DNA from: Clostridium sp. AT4
GTDB lineage: Bacteria; Bacillota; Clostridia; Lachnospirales; Lachnospiraceae
Direction of reading: 5' to 3'
Length of the DNA: 64,000 nt
Assembly (NCBI RefSeq): GCF_001517625.2
Contig: NZ_LN999828.1
Location: forward strand, 760,303 to 824,302
Each line of letters begins with the position of its first letter. Position 1 is the first letter of the stretch. The notes under the pieces are model-generated. The model was given only the letters and a program-made list of their open reading frames with translations. It searched no databases and was not told the DNA's origin. The position numbers were made by a program, and so were the translations under genes. Below are positions 43,720-53,187 of this stretch, piece after piece.

Positions 43720-44562
43720 ATGCTTACATTGCATTCATTCCTTCAGTCGGTCGTTCTCTTTGTAAAGGCGCTTGCAGTTAAGGTCAAAAAAGAACAGTAC
43801 CGCACTTCTTCTGTTGTGATGGCAGGGGCTGTAGTCATTGCCATTGTAACCTTCGGTGCAAACGGATTTGGCGGAAGCGGTAGAAATGCCATGGCTGCGC
43901 CCAGGATCCAGGAAAGCGCAGAGGAGCCGGAAGAACCGGAAGAGGAAGTGGTATCTGGAGGAAGCAGCTTTGTTACGGAAGCAAAAATACAATTTGGACT
44001 TTTAAATACAGACAGTGAAGGCCAGCATCTGGCAGGCGCGCTGCTGGAACAGGATGTCCGGGAGAAACAGAGAAGAGAGGCAGCAGCCCAGACAGAGATT
44101 GAGGCGCTGCAGAAGCAGATTTTAAAAGAGAAGGAAGAAGAGGAAGCCAGAAGAAAGGCTGAGGAGGAGCGGCGGGCCGCCAGACGGATCCGGATTTCAG
44201 ACGAGGATTACCAGATCCTGCTGCGTATTGTACAGGCCGAAGCAGGCATCTGTGATGATAAGGGGAAGATTCTGGTGGCAGATGTGATCATTAACCGTGT
44301 CCTTTCCAAGCGGTTCCCCAATACGGTAAAAGGGGTTGTATACCAGAGAAACCAGTTCCAGCCCGTATCAAATGGCAGGATCAACACCGTAAAGGTGACG
44401 CCGGATACCATCCGCTGCGTAGACCGCGCCCTGGATGGAGAGGATTACTCAAACGGGGCTATTTACTTTATGAACCGCAGGGCTTCGGGAAAACAGGCTT
44501 CCTGGTTTGATTCCAGTCTTACCTATCTCTTTGCACATGACGGTCATGAATTTTTCAGATAA
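43720..44562 (+). CDS. Cell wall hydrolase with SleB domain
   Basis: Exported or membrane-anchored peptidoglycan hydrolase. A long hydrophobic stretch near the N-terminus (TSSVVMAGAVVIAIVTFGANG) acts as an anchor or signal. A Glu-rich coiled-coil (about 110-175, with KEKEEEEARRKAEEERRAARR) follows. The C-terminal SleB/CwlJ-like domain starts at ILLRIVQAEAGICDDKGK, where the Glu in QAEAG is the likely catalytic acid. 280 residues with ATG 43720 after GAGGAG. The sigma-A promoter argues for vegetative rather than purely spore-cortex function. Confidence 0.85.
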   Translation: MLTLHSFLQSVVLFVKALAVKVKKEQYRTSSVVMAGAVVIAIVTFGANGFGGSGRNAMAAPRIQESAEEPEEPEEEVVSGGSSFVTEAKIQFGLLNTDSEGQHLAGALLEQDVREKQRREAAAQTEIEALQKQILKEKEEEEARRKAEEERRAARRIRISDEDYQILLRIVQAEAGICDDKGKILVADVIINRVLSKRFPNTVKGVVYQRNQFQPVSNGRINTVKVTPDTIRCVDRALDGEDYSNGAIYFMNRRASGKQASWFDSSLTYLFAHDGHEFFR

Positions 44563-44589
44563 CCGCCCATAGAAAAGACTCAAAAAGGG

Positions 44590-44618
44590 TTGAGTTTCCG
44601 CATCCTTTGGCGTATACT
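44590..44618 (+). promoter_or_regulatory. Promoter of the YhcH-family gene
   Basis: TTGAGT (44590-44595), a 17-base spacer and TATACT (44613-44618), about 50 bases before the ATG at 44669. Confidence 0.55.
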
Positions 44619-44668
44619 GTGAAGTGACGGGAAACTGTCCAATACAGAAGGCAAAGGAGACTGGAATC

Positions 44669-45133
44669 ATGATTTTTGATGAAAAGAAAAATTTGAATTT
44701 TTACCGCAATCTGGGAATTGAGGGAAGATACGCAAAGGCCGTTGATTTTCTTATGAACACGGATCTGGCAGCATTAGAGGCTGGAAAGCATGAGATCGAC
44801 GGAACCAATGTATATGCCAATGTGACCTCCTACACTACGATTCCGTGGGAAGAGGCAAAGTATGAGTCTCACGAGCATTACACCGATATCCAGTATGTGA
44901 TCGAGGGGAGTGAGGTTATGACCTATGCTCCGACACATGAGATGGAGGTAAAGACTCCTTACAATCCGGATAAAGATGTAACGTTTTATGAGAACACGGT
45001 TCCCGGCCTTCAGGCAGTTGTAAAGGCAGGTCAGTACATGATCTTCCATCCATGGGATGCACACAAGCCAAAGGCAGCAGACGGTGAACCTGCCCCTATT
45101 AAGAAGGTAATTGTAAAAATTAAAGAAGACTAG
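44669..45133 (+). CDS. YhcH/YjgK/YiaL family protein
   Basis: Single-domain cupin-like protein of 154 residues, related to the EbgC beta-subunit and sialic acid operon YhcH. WEEAKYESHEHYTDIQYVIEGSE and the C-terminal HPWDAHKPKAA contain His and Glu residues expected to hold a metal. Relatives are linked to sugar anomer or sialic acid metabolism, but no sugar pathway gene is adjacent, so its role here is open. I use ATG 44669, after AAAGGAGA. Confidence 0.87.
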   Translation: MIFDEKKNLNFYRNLGIEGRYAKAVDFLMNTDLAALEAGKHEIDGTNVYANVTSYTTIPWEEAKYESHEHYTDIQYVIEGSEVMTYAPTHEMEVKTPYNPDKDVTFYENTVPGLQAVVKAGQYMIFHPWDAHKPKAADGEPAPIKKVIVKIKED

Positions 45134-45160
45134 TGTACTGTCTCATTCACTAGAATAAGG

Positions 45161-45198
45161 TACCGGCCGTTTGGACATTGTCCAGGGGGCCGGTATTT
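45161..45198 (+). terminator. Probable terminator after the YhcH-family gene
   Basis: TACCGGCC (45161-45168) with GGCCGGTA (45188-45195) and an inner TGGACA/TGTCCA stem; only a short T tract follows. Confidence 0.6.
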
Positions 45199-45248
45199 GT
45201 CATATCTGTACCATTTTCTGTAAAAATTAGAATTTTGTTAAAATGGAA

Positions 45249-45266
45249 TTGTTGACTTTTTAACAA
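45249..45266. promoter_or_regulatory. Rex-like operator over the pckA -35 region
   Basis: TTGTTGA-CTTT-TTAACAA matches the clostridial Rex consensus TTGTTAA-N4-TTAACAA in 13 of 14 defined positions. It overlaps the -35 element (45252-45257), a location where a bound repressor would block RNA polymerase. Rex releases DNA when NADH rises, so pckA would respond to redox state; this is inferred from the site alone. Confidence 0.55.
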
Positions 45267-45280
45267 TAAAGTGAGATAAT
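45252..45280 (+). promoter_or_regulatory. Promoter of pckA
   Basis: TTGACT (45252-45257), a 17-base spacer and GATAAT (45275-45280), leaving a leader of about 80 bases. Confidence 0.65.
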
Positions 45281-45366
45281 AGACTTGAATTTGGTTTTAT
45301 AAACCAGACATTCACATTTACATCATTTCACATCATATCACAGGAAAGAAAAGAGGTTAATGTAGT

Positions 45367-46971
45367 ATGGCAGAGATCAATTTAAGCAAGTATGGCATTA
45401 CCGGAACAACTGAGATCGTACACAATCCTTCTTATGAGCTGTTATTTGAAGAAGAAACCAGACCCGAGCTGGAAGGTTACGAGAAAGGACAGGTCAGTGA
45501 ATTAGGCGCAGTTAACGTTATGACTGGTATCTACACCGGCCGTTCTCCAAAAGACAAATTCATCGTGGTAGATGAGAACTCCAAAGATACTGTATGGTGG
45601 ACTTCTGATGAGTACAAGAATGACAATCATCCTGCATCTGAGGAAGCATGGAAGGCCTGCAAGGAGATTGCGTTAAAGGAGCTGTCCAATAAGAAGCTTT
45701 ACGTTGTAGATGCATTCTGCGGCGCAAACAAGGATACCCGCATGGCAATCCGCTTCATCGTAGAAGTAGCTTGGCAGGCACACTTTGTTACTAATATGTT
45801 TATTCAGCCAACTGCTGAGGAATTAGAGAACTTTGAGCCTGATTTCGTTGTTTACAATGCTTCCAAGGCAAAGGTAGAGAACTATAAGGAGCTGGGCTTA
45901 AATTCTGAGACAGCTGCTATGTTCAACATTACCAGCCGTGAGCAGGTTATCATCAACACCTGGTACGGCGGTGAGATGAAGAAGGGTATGTTCTCCATGA
46001 TGAACTACTACCTGCCTCTGAAAGGCATCGCTTCCATGCACTGCTCCGCAAATACAGATATGAACGGCGAGAACACCGCTATCTTCTTCGGCCTGTCCGG
46101 TACCGGAAAGACCACTCTGTCTACCGATCCTAAGCGTCTTTTGATCGGTGATGACGAGCATGGCTGGGATGACAACGGCGTATTTAACTTTGAGGGTGGC
46201 TGCTATGCCAAGGTTATCAACCTGGACAAAGAGTCTGAGCCGGACATTTATAATGCCATTCGCCGTGATGCTCTGCTTGAAAACGTTACTCTGGATGCAG
46301 AGGGCAAGATCGATTTCGCAGATGACAGCGTAACCGAGAATACCCGTGTATCTTATCCGATCAACCATATTGAGAATATTGTACGTCCCGTTTCCTCTGC
46401 TCCGGCAGCGAAGAATGTAATTTTCCTGTCCGCAGATGCATTCGGCGTGCTGCCTCCAGTATCTGTTCTTACTCCTGAGCAGACACAGTATTACTTCCTG
46501 TCCGGCTTTACAGCAAAACTTGCAGGTACAGAGCGCGGCATCACCGAGCCGACTCCTACCTTCTCTGCATGCTTTGGCCAGGCATTCTTAGAGCTGCATC
46601 CTACCAAGTATGCAGAAGAGCTGGTTAAGAGAATGGAAAAGAGCGGCGCAAAGGCTTATCTTGTAAATACCGGATGGAATGGTACCGGAAAGCGTATCTC
46701 TATTAAGGATACCCGCGGCATCATTGACGCTATCTTAAACGGTGATATCAAGAATGCTCCTACCAAGACCATCCCATACTTCAACTTTGAAGTACCTACT
46801 GAGCTTCCCGGCGTAGATCCCAAAATCCTGGATCCAAGAGATACCTATGCAGATGCAGCAGAGTGGGATGCAAAGGCGCAGGACCTGGCTGGCAGATTCA
46901 TTAAGAACTTCGCAAAATACGAAGGCAATGAGGCTGGCAAGGCTCTGGTTGCAGCTGGCCCTCAGAAGTAA
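45367..46971 (+). CDS. pckA: Phosphoenolpyruvate carboxykinase (ATP)
   Basis: Interconverts oxaloacetate plus ATP with PEP, CO2 and ADP. In anaerobes it often runs towards oxaloacetate, feeding succinate or propionate formation. The 534 residues are standard. The kinase-1a loop GLSGTGKTT, the metal-binding [20 protein letters not shown] near the N-terminus and the C-terminal adenine-binding [14 protein letters not shown] are all intact. Monocistronic between its promoter and a strong terminator, and its codon choice suggests high expression. Confidence 0.97.
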   Translation: MAEINLSKYGITGTTEIVHNPSYELLFEEETRPELEGYEKGQVSELGAVNVMTGIYTGRSPKDKFIVVDENSKDTVWWTSDEYKNDNHPASEEAWKACKEIALKELSNKKLYVVDAFCGANKDTRMAIRFIVEVAWQAHFVTNMFIQPTAEELENFEPDFVVYNASKAKVENYKELGLNSETAAMFNITSREQVIINTWYGGEMKKGMFSMMNYYLPLKGIASMHCSANTDMNGENTAIFFGLSGTGKTTLSTDPKRLLIGDDEHGWDDNGVFNFEGGCYAKVINLDKESEPDIYNAIRRDALLENVTLDAEGKIDFADDSVTENTRVSYPINHIENIVRPVSSAPAAKNVIFLSADAFGVLPPVSVLTPEQTQYYFLSGFTAKLAGTERGITEPTPTFSACFGQAFLELHPTKYAEELVKRMEKSGAKAYLVNTGWNGTGKRISIKDTRGIIDAILNGDIKNAPTKTIPYFNFEVPTELPGVDPKILDPRDTYADAAEWDAKAQDLAGRFIKNFAKYEGNEAGKALVAAGPQK

Positions 46972-46999
46972 AACAAAACAGATCGACGAAAGTCTGAAA

Positions 47000-47028
47000 A
47001 GGCGCGGCATTTTGCTGCGTCTTTTTTT
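47000..47028 (+). terminator. Intrinsic terminator after pckA
   Basis: AGGCGCGGCA (47000-47009) pairs with TGCTGCGTCT (47013-47022), two G-U pairs, then a seven-T run. Confidence 0.88.
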
Positions 47029-47218
47029 AATCCTCTTTTCTTTGTTCGATCTCCAGCCAGGTTCAAAAACATTGTTCTTAAAAAAAGACAATGTTAAAAA
47101 TAAAGTTCGTCTATATTTAGAATATAGATATTTTAGAAGATAATATTAAGATAAAATATAAATAAAACTGATTATAAAGTTAATTTTTTGCAAATTGATT
47201 GGAATTATATCAACATAT

Positions 47219-47266
47219 TTGTATACAATATGCGAAAGACTGAAAAAATATCAACTTATATTGTAC
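47219..47266. promoter_or_regulatory. Dyad candidate operators upstream of the DUF3798 gene
   Basis: A perfect palindrome TTGTATACAA (47219-47228) continues as GTATACAATAT, and its near-complement ATATTGTAC recurs at 47258-47266. Both lie 20-65 bases upstream of the -35 element. The gap 46972-47398 contains no gene; it holds the pckA terminator, these dyads, the promoter and a GGGTAT/ATACCC stem near 47358. Confidence 0.4.
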
Positions 47267-47284
47267 CAAACGGACAAATGTCTT

Positions 47285-47313
47285 TTGACAAGATACAAAC
47301 CATGTGATATAAT
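47285..47313 (+). promoter_or_regulatory. Strong promoter of the DUF3798 importer operon
   Basis: A fully consensus TTGACA (47285-47290), a 17-base spacer and TATAAT (47308-47313). Confidence 0.8.
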
Positions 47314-47398
47314 ACGAACAATTCGCGAAAGGAAAAACAGGGCGGGTTAAAAACGGGGTATATAAAAAGATACCCGACTTAAAAAAGGAGGAGAAGGA

Positions 47399-48637
47399 AT
47401 GAAAAAACGTTTTCTCAGTTTGACACTGGCAGCTGCAATGGTAATGTCTTTAGCAGGATGCCGCAGCGCAGAACCGGCAGCGACAACAGCTGCACCGGCA
47501 TCAGAGGCAACGACGGCTGCACCGGCTGATGGGGAAAAGAAAGAGGGGACCTCAGAAGCAGAAACAGCATCGGCAGAAGACTTTAAGATTGGTATTATTA
47601 CCGGTACGGCCTCCCAGGGTGATGAGGAGATCACTCAGGCAAATAAGATGAAAGAAAAATATGGTGACATGGTTGTTACCTCTACCTATCCTGATAACTT
47701 CACCACAGAGACAGAAACCCTGATCTCTAATGCAGTGGCTATGGCTTCTGATCCGGCTGTTAAGGCAATCGTATGGTGCCAGGCAGTTCCCGGTACTGCA
47801 GCAGCCATTGACAAGGTTCGTGAGACCCGTCCGGATATGATCTTCATCGCAGGTACTCCCGGCGAGGATCCGGGCGTTATCAATCCAAAGGCCGATATCG
47901 TCCTTCAGGTCGACGAGCCAGGCTGCGGTGTTGTGATTCCGCCTCAGGCAAAGGCTCAGGGAGCAAAGACGCTGATCCACTACTCTTTCCCGCGTCATAT
48001 GAGCTATGCTTTGATTGTTGCACGTCATGAGAACATGAAGAAATACTGTGCAGAAAACGGAATCGAGCTGGTTGACGTAACCGCTCCCGATCCTACCGGC
48101 GATTCCGGTATTACAGGCGCACAGCAGTTTATTCTGGAGGATGTTCCCCGCCAGATTGAAAAGTATGGCAAGGACACCGTATTCTTCACCACAAACTGCG
48201 GTATGCAGGAGCCTTTGATCCGTTCCGTATTTGAAAACGGCGCGATCTACTCCTTACAGTGCTGCCCGTCTCCGTTCCACGCATTCCCGGCAGCTTTAAA
48301 CATTGATATGTCCGGTCACGAAGCAGACGTTACATATATGATGGAACAGCTTCAGGCAAAGGTAGACGAGTATGGAATGAACGGCCGCGTTTCCACATGG
48401 GGCGTTCCCTGCAATATGCTGTTTGTAAATGCAGGCGTTGAGTATGCAAAAAAGGTACTGGAAGGCGAGACCAACGGTGAGGTTCTTGATGAGGAAGTTC
48501 TGAAGGCTACCATTCAGGAATGTGCAAAAGAGTATACACCGGATGCAAATATGACCATTGAGCATTATGTAGATGACAGCGGAAACAAAAAGGATAACCA
48601 CTTCCTGGTAATGTCAGATTTCGTTACATTTAAATAG
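47399..48637 (+). CDS. DUF3798 substrate-binding lipoprotein
   Basis: Extracytoplasmic lipoprotein of 412 residues. The signal peptide ends in LAGC with Cys21, then comes an Ala/Thr/Glu-rich linker to about 60. The rest is a periplasmic-binding fold of the DUF3798 family: FKIGIITGTASQGDEE, VWCQAVPGTAAAIDKVRE, FPRHMSYALIVARHENMKKYC and NCGMQEPLIRSVFENGA. It is followed by an ABC ATPase and two permeases, so it should deliver a ligand to them. The ligand is unknown. The general layout resembles carbohydrate or nucleoside uptake systems. Confidence 0.87.
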   Translation: MKKRFLSLTLAAAMVMSLAGCRSAEPAATTAAPASEATTAAPADGEKKEGTSEAETASAEDFKIGIITGTASQGDEEITQANKMKEKYGDMVVTSTYPDNFTTETETLISNAVAMASDPAVKAIVWCQAVPGTAAAIDKVRETRPDMIFIAGTPGEDPGVINPKADIVLQVDEPGCGVVIPPQAKAQGAKTLIHYSFPRHMSYALIVARHENMKKYCAENGIELVDVTAPDPTGDSGITGAQQFILEDVPRQIEKYGKDTVFFTTNCGMQEPLIRSVFENGAIYSLQCCPSPFHAFPAALNIDMSGHEADVTYMMEQLQAKVDEYGMNGRVSTWGVPCNMLFVNAGVEYAKKVLEGETNGEVLDEEVLKATIQECAKEYTPDANMTIEHYVDDSGNKKDNHFLVMSDFVTFK

Positions 48638-48670
48638 ACTTGACCGCAATGGGGCTGATATAAGAAGCAG

Positions 48671-48721
48671 GGGGTTCGCCGGCTGGCGTCTTTGGGGCAG
48701 AAGCTGGCGGACTCCTTTTTT
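48671..48721 (+). terminator. Intra-operon terminator after the binding-protein gene
   Basis: GGGGTTCGCCGGC (48671-48683) pairs with GCTGGCGGACTCC (48703-48715), using some G-U pairs, followed by six T. Partial termination here would raise the binding protein above the membrane subunits. Confidence 0.75.
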
Positions 48722-48779
48722 CATTTTTCCCTGATGGAGGGCGGTAGAAAAAGAAGTCAAAAAGAAAGAGGTTGGTATT

Positions 48780-50393
48780 TTGGAAAATGCAAAAGAAACC
48801 TATGTCCTGAAAATGGATCATATTGTGAAAGAATATTTCGGGAACCGTGTCCTGAAGGGAGTTGACCTTGCGGTACGTCCCGGTGAGATTCATGCGCTGA
48901 TGGGAGAAAACGGCGCAGGAAAATCCACCCTGATGAATATCCTGTTTGGTATGCCGGTCATTCACAACACAGGCGGTTTTGAAGGAACCGTTGAGATTGA
49001 CGGAAAGGAAGTGCAGATCAACAGCCCGGTAAAGGCCATGGAGCTGGGAATCGGTATGGTACATCAGGAGTTTATGCTGATTCCGGGATTTTCCGTTACG
49101 GAAAATATTAAGGTGGGCCGGGAAATCAGTCATGCAAACCTGGCCAGCCGTGTATTTGGAGAATCGATGGAAACCCTGGATTTTGATTCTATGGATCGGG
49201 ATGCAAGAAAGGCCCTTAAAACCATTGGGCTTGAGATTGAAGAGTATGTAAAAGTAGCAGGACTTCCCGTAGGATATATGCAGTTTATTGAGATCGCCAG
49301 AGAGCTTGATAAAACGGGACTTAAGATACTGGTATTTGACGAACCAACTGCAGTGCTGACCGAATCAGAGGCTAAACGCTTGCTGGAGGCCATGAAAGTG
49401 ATCGCCGCCAGCGGAATTGCCATTATTTTTATCACCCACCGATTGGATGAGGTCATGGCAGTGGCGGATAGTATGACGGTTCTCAGGGATGGAGAATTTG
49501 TAGCCAGACGTGAGATCAGGGATACAAATGTGGTTGAGATCGCAGAACTGATGATCGGACGCAAAGTGGAGAAGCTGTTAGATGATGATATACCGGATGA
49601 ACGGGTGATCCGGGACGATGAAATTGCTGTCAGCTTAAGAAATTACAGAGTAGATATGCCGGGCGAGCAGGTCAATGGGATTGATATGGATATCCGAAAA
49701 GGAGAAATCTTTGGGATTGGAGGCCTGGCAGGCCAGGGTAAACTTGGCATCCCTAACGGCATCATGGGGCTTTATAAGGCCAGCGGTGAAGTGAGGATTA
49801 ATGGCGAGGCCTTAAATCTGGATAAACTGGGAGATGCCCTGGATCATAAGGTAGCCTTTGTATCAGAGGACCGCCGCGGTGTGGGCCTTCTCTTGAACGA
49901 AAGCATTGAGCAGAATATCGTCTTTTCTGCCATGCAGACCAACGGCAGATTTTTAAAAAAGATCGGTTGGTTTCATTTATATGATGCTGCCGCTGCCAAA
50001 GTTCATGCCACTCATATGGTAGAAACGCTTGATATCCGCTGTACTGGTATCGGGCAGGCGGCAGGCCGTCTTTCCGGCGGCAATCAGCAGAAAGTATGTC
50101 TGGCACGAGCACTGACTCTGGAACCGGATATCCTGTTTGTATCGGAGCCTACCAGAGGAATTGACATTGGCGCCAAGAAGCTGGTGCTTGAGTATCTGGC
50201 AAAACTGAACCGCGAGACGGGCATGACGGTGATCATCGTTTCTTCTGAGCTGGTAGAACTGCGGTCGATTTCAGACCGGATTGCGATCATTTCCGATGGA
50301 AAGCTGTCGGGTATTTTAAAACCGGACGATTCGGATGCTGACTTCGGTCTGGCTATGTCCGGAACACGGAAAGGAGGAATGGAAAATGACTGA
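48780..50393 (+). CDS. Tandem-ATPase ABC importer subunit (sugar/nucleoside type)
   Basis: 537 residues with two ATPase domains, as in RbsA and YufO. Domain 1 has Walker A GENGAGKST, Q-loop VHQEFML, and Walker B ILVFDEPTAVL. Its signature reads LPVGYMQFIEIA instead of LSxGxxQ. Domain 2 has an altered Walker A (GLAGQGKLGI) and an intact LSGGNQQKVCLARAL. Its Walker B reads FVSEPTRGID, with Ser replacing the usual Asp. Asymmetric active sites are known for this class, but these exact changes are notable. TTG start; the end overlaps the first permease by eight bases. Confidence 0.88.
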   Translation: MENAKETYVLKMDHIVKEYFGNRVLKGVDLAVRPGEIHALMGENGAGKSTLMNILFGMPVIHNTGGFEGTVEIDGKEVQINSPVKAMELGIGMVHQEFMLIPGFSVTENIKVGREISHANLASRVFGESMETLDFDSMDRDARKALKTIGLEIEEYVKVAGLPVGYMQFIEIARELDKTGLKILVFDEPTAVLTESEAKRLLEAMKVIAASGIAIIFITHRLDEVMAVADSMTVLRDGEFVARREIRDTNVVEIAELMIGRKVEKLLDDDIPDERVIRDDEIAVSLRNYRVDMPGEQVNGIDMDIRKGEIFGIGGLAGQGKLGIPNGIMGLYKASGEVRINGEALNLDKLGDALDHKVAFVSEDRRGVGLLLNESIEQNIVFSAMQTNGRFLKKIGWFHLYDAAAAKVHATHMVETLDIRCTGIGQAAGRLSGGNQQKVCLARALTLEPDILFVSEPTRGIDIGAKKLVLEYLAKLNRETGMTVIIVSSELVELRSISDRIAIISDGKLSGILKPDDSDADFGLAMSGTRKGGMEND

Positions 50394-51477
50394 TTCTGTT
50401 AAGAAGATGATCCGTAAATTCGGCCTTCCGCGTATTATTATCGTTCTCTTTTTTCTGTTTCTGGTGGTATGTGCAGGGGCATTCCAGATGAATCTGCCCC
50501 AGTTTTTCAGTGATGTGCTCCGCCGCTGGGGAATGTACGGTGTTTTAGCTCTTGCAATGGTGCCGGCGATCCAGTGCGGGATCGGACCGAACTTTGGTAT
50601 CACCATGGGTATTGTAGGAGGGCTTTTGGGAGGTCTGGTTGTGATCCAGCTGGATATTGCACAAAATCCCGCTCTGGTAGCAATCCATCCTCTCTTTGCA
50701 GCCTGGGTGGCTATTCTGGCTGCCATTGTGATCGGCGTGATTCTGGCAGTGGGCATCGGATACCTCTACGGCCAGCTCTTAAACCGGGTAAAGGGCTCTG
50801 AAATGACCGTTACTACCTATGTAGGATTTTCCGTGATCGCTTTCATGAATATGGTCTGGATGCTTCTTCCCTTCGACAATGGTGAGCTGATCTGGCCCAA
50901 TGCCGGAAAGGGACTGAGAAATACAATTTCCCTTGCTTCCTCCTACAGCGGTGTTATGAATGACACCCTTGCTTTTTCCATTGGAGACTTTTTTGTTCCT
51001 ACCGGACTTCTTCTGTTTTTCTTCCTCATGTGCTTTCTGGTGTGGCTCTTTATGCGTTCTAAGACTGGAATTGCCATGAGTGCGGCAGGTACGAATCCGA
51101 TGTTTGCCAAGGCCGCAGGCATCAATGTAAACCGGATGCGTCTAGTGGGTACCATTCTTTCGACCGTCCTGGCTGCAGTAGGTATCCTGGTATATGCACA
51201 GGCCTTCGGCTTCATCCAGCTGTACAATGGTCCTATGATGATGGGCTTTACCTCTGTAGCAGCCGTACTGATCGGAGGCGCTACTCCAAGGCGGGCCTCC
51301 ATTGCCCACGTGCTGATCGGTACGTTCCTGTTTCAGGGCATCATGGCTCTGGGCCTTCCGGTTGTAAACCAGTTCATTCCGGAGAGCAACTTATCAGAGG
51401 TAATGCGTCTGATCATCTCTAATGGTATTATTCTGTATGCACTGGCACAGGCAAAGGGAGGTGACAGCCGTGAATAA
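50386..51477 (+). CDS. ABC importer permease 1 (BPD_transp_2 type)
   Basis: Membrane subunit of 363 residues with eight to ten helices. NPMFAKAAGINVNRMRLVGTILSTVLAAVGILVYAQ is the coupling loop and following helix typical of sugar/nucleoside permeases. ATG 50386 follows AAAGGAGG. It overlaps both neighbours, so the three membrane-complex genes are translationally coupled. The first permease of a pair that probably forms a heterodimer. Confidence 0.88.
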   Translation: MTDSVKKMIRKFGLPRIIIVLFFLFLVVCAGAFQMNLPQFFSDVLRRWGMYGVLALAMVPAIQCGIGPNFGITMGIVGGLLGGLVVIQLDIAQNPALVAIHPLFAAWVAILAAIVIGVILAVGIGYLYGQLLNRVKGSEMTVTTYVGFSVIAFMNMVWMLLPFDNGELIWPNAGKGLRNTISLASSYSGVMNDTLAFSIGDFFVPTGLLLFFFLMCFLVWLFMRSKTGIAMSAAGTNPMFAKAAGINVNRMRLVGTILSTVLAAVGILVYAQAFGFIQLYNGPMMMGFTSVAAVLIGGATPRRASIAHVLIGTFLFQGIMALGLPVVNQFIPESNLSEVMRLIISNGIILYALAQAKGGDSRE

Positions 51478-52972
51478 AAAAATATCTGATTTCTTATTTA
51501 AAAATAAGGTAGTGATCCTGTTCCTTCTTCTTTGTGTAGGAGCTACGGCTGCATCGAAACAGCCTCTGACCTTTGTGATCCCGGAGCTGTTTACCAGAAT
51601 CGCCAGAAATGCGTTTATCGTGCTGGCACTGATCATTCCGGTTATTACGGGTCTGGGTCTGAATTTTGGTATTGTAGTAGGCGCCATGGCGGCACAGATT
51701 GCCTTATTCCTTACCACTTACTGGGGTTTTACGGGAGTTGGCGGCTTTTTCATTACCGTTGCCCTGGCTACCCCTATTGCGCTGGTGTTCGGCTTCCTGG
51801 TAGGAAAACTCTTCAACCTGGTAAAGGGAAATGAGATGATCGCGGGCCTGATCCTGGGATATTTTGCAGATGGTATTTACCAGCTGATCTTCCTGTTCGT
51901 ATTCGGCGGCGTGATTGCTATGAATAATCCTACGCTGATGATTGCCACAGGAGTAGGCGTAAAGAATACCATTGACCTAAAGGATACGGTAAAATATGCT
52001 CTGGATACCATTCCCATGCTGACGGTTCTGGAAATTGGCTTCTATCTGGTAATTGCAGGACTTCTCTTTACCACCATTCACAAGCGGATCAAAAAACAGG
52101 CAGTGAACTGGAAGGATACAGCGCTTAAGGCGGCGGCAGCAGTTTTTGTCTATGCCCTGACTTTTATCGGACCGGTGGAGCAGTTCTTATCTTCTGACCG
52201 TCTGCTGCTTTTGTCGGCGGTAGAGCTGGGCTGTCTGAGCGTTGTGCTGTGGCAGCTGTTTCAGATCGTGAGACATAAAATGACGAAACATACGGGAGCC
52301 GGAAGTTTTGGCAAAAGAGACACCTTTGATATACGCAGAGCCCTTGTCTTTATCGTTCTGGCTGGTGCAGTATATGGACTTACCTATATTCCCGCACTGT
52401 TTAACGTGCTGATTGCCGTACAGCTTCCTGTGATGACCTATATCTCTATTGGAGCTCTCTGCGTATTCAACAATCTGCTGATGCGGACCCGTCTGGGACA
52501 GAATATGAGGGCAGTAGGCCAGAACCGTGCGGTAGCAAACTCTGCAGGTATTGATGTGGATAAGACCCGTATTATCGCCATGCTGTTTTCTACCGTGCTT
52601 GCCAGCTGGGGACAGCTTATTTATCTGCAGAATATCGGCACCATGTCTACCTATGGTGCGCATACCCAGGTGGGGCAGTTTGCTATTGCAGCGCTTCTGG
52701 TAGGCGGCGCTTCCGTGCAGAAGGCGACAAATAAAAATGCTCTTTTAGGCATCGTTCTGTTCCATACCCTGTTTATCGTATCTCCGTTAGCAGGAAAGGA
52801 ACTGTTCGGAGATCCTGTGATCGGTGAGTATTTCCGCGTATTCGTTTCCTATGGCGTAATCGCCATGGCACTGGCTATGCATGCATGGAAAAAGCCCGGC
52901 ACAGACAAGTCAAAAGATGGGCCAAGTGAGTTTGAAAGCCAGATGAAGCCGGCTTCGTTAGGAAAAGTTTAG
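51470..52972 (+). CDS. ABC importer permease 2 (BPD_transp_2 type)
   Basis: 500-residue permease, longer than the usual 300-360. The extra length comes from a central stretch (about 205-310) with additional hydrophobic segments and a basic loop (RHKMTKHTGAGSFGKRD). The coupling loop NRAVANSAGIDVDKTRIIAMLFST matches permease 1. The start is GTG 51470 after GGGAGGTG, overlapping permease 1 by eight bases. Ends before the strong terminator at 53033. Confidence 0.87.
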   Translation: MNKKISDFLFKNKVVILFLLLCVGATAASKQPLTFVIPELFTRIARNAFIVLALIIPVITGLGLNFGIVVGAMAAQIALFLTTYWGFTGVGGFFITVALATPIALVFGFLVGKLFNLVKGNEMIAGLILGYFADGIYQLIFLFVFGGVIAMNNPTLMIATGVGVKNTIDLKDTVKYALDTIPMLTVLEIGFYLVIAGLLFTTIHKRIKKQAVNWKDTALKAAAAVFVYALTFIGPVEQFLSSDRLLLLSAVELGCLSVVLWQLFQIVRHKMTKHTGAGSFGKRDTFDIRRALVFIVLAGAVYGLTYIPALFNVLIAVQLPVMTYISIGALCVFNNLLMRTRLGQNMRAVGQNRAVANSAGIDVDKTRIIAMLFSTVLASWGQLIYLQNIGTMSTYGAHTQVGQFAIAALLVGGASVQKATNKNALLGIVLFHTLFIVSPLAGKELFGDPVIGEYFRVFVSYGVIAMALAMHAWKKPGTDKSKDGPSEFESQMKPASLGKV

Positions 52973-53032
52973 AAATGAAAAACACCTTTTAATAGACGTC
53001 AAAAAGTAAGGCATAGTGGCCTGAACAACAGG

Positions 53033-53090
53033 AAAGAGGGTGCTGCTCAATCATTCGATTGTGGATGATTTTGCAGCACCCTCTTTTCTG
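53033..53090 (+). terminator. Intrinsic terminator of the DUF3798 operon
   Basis: A perfect 14-base stem (53033-53046 with 53073-53086) with a 26-base loop, followed by TT and a T-rich stretch. The rest of the gap to 53187 shows no gene. Confidence 0.85.
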
Positions 53091-53187
53091 GTTTAAGTGA
53101 ATACATTTCAGTTGTTGCTGCATCTGGTTCACTCCGTCTGGATACGGCATTTTGTTGTATTAAGGGTATATACAAACTGGAAGTTGT

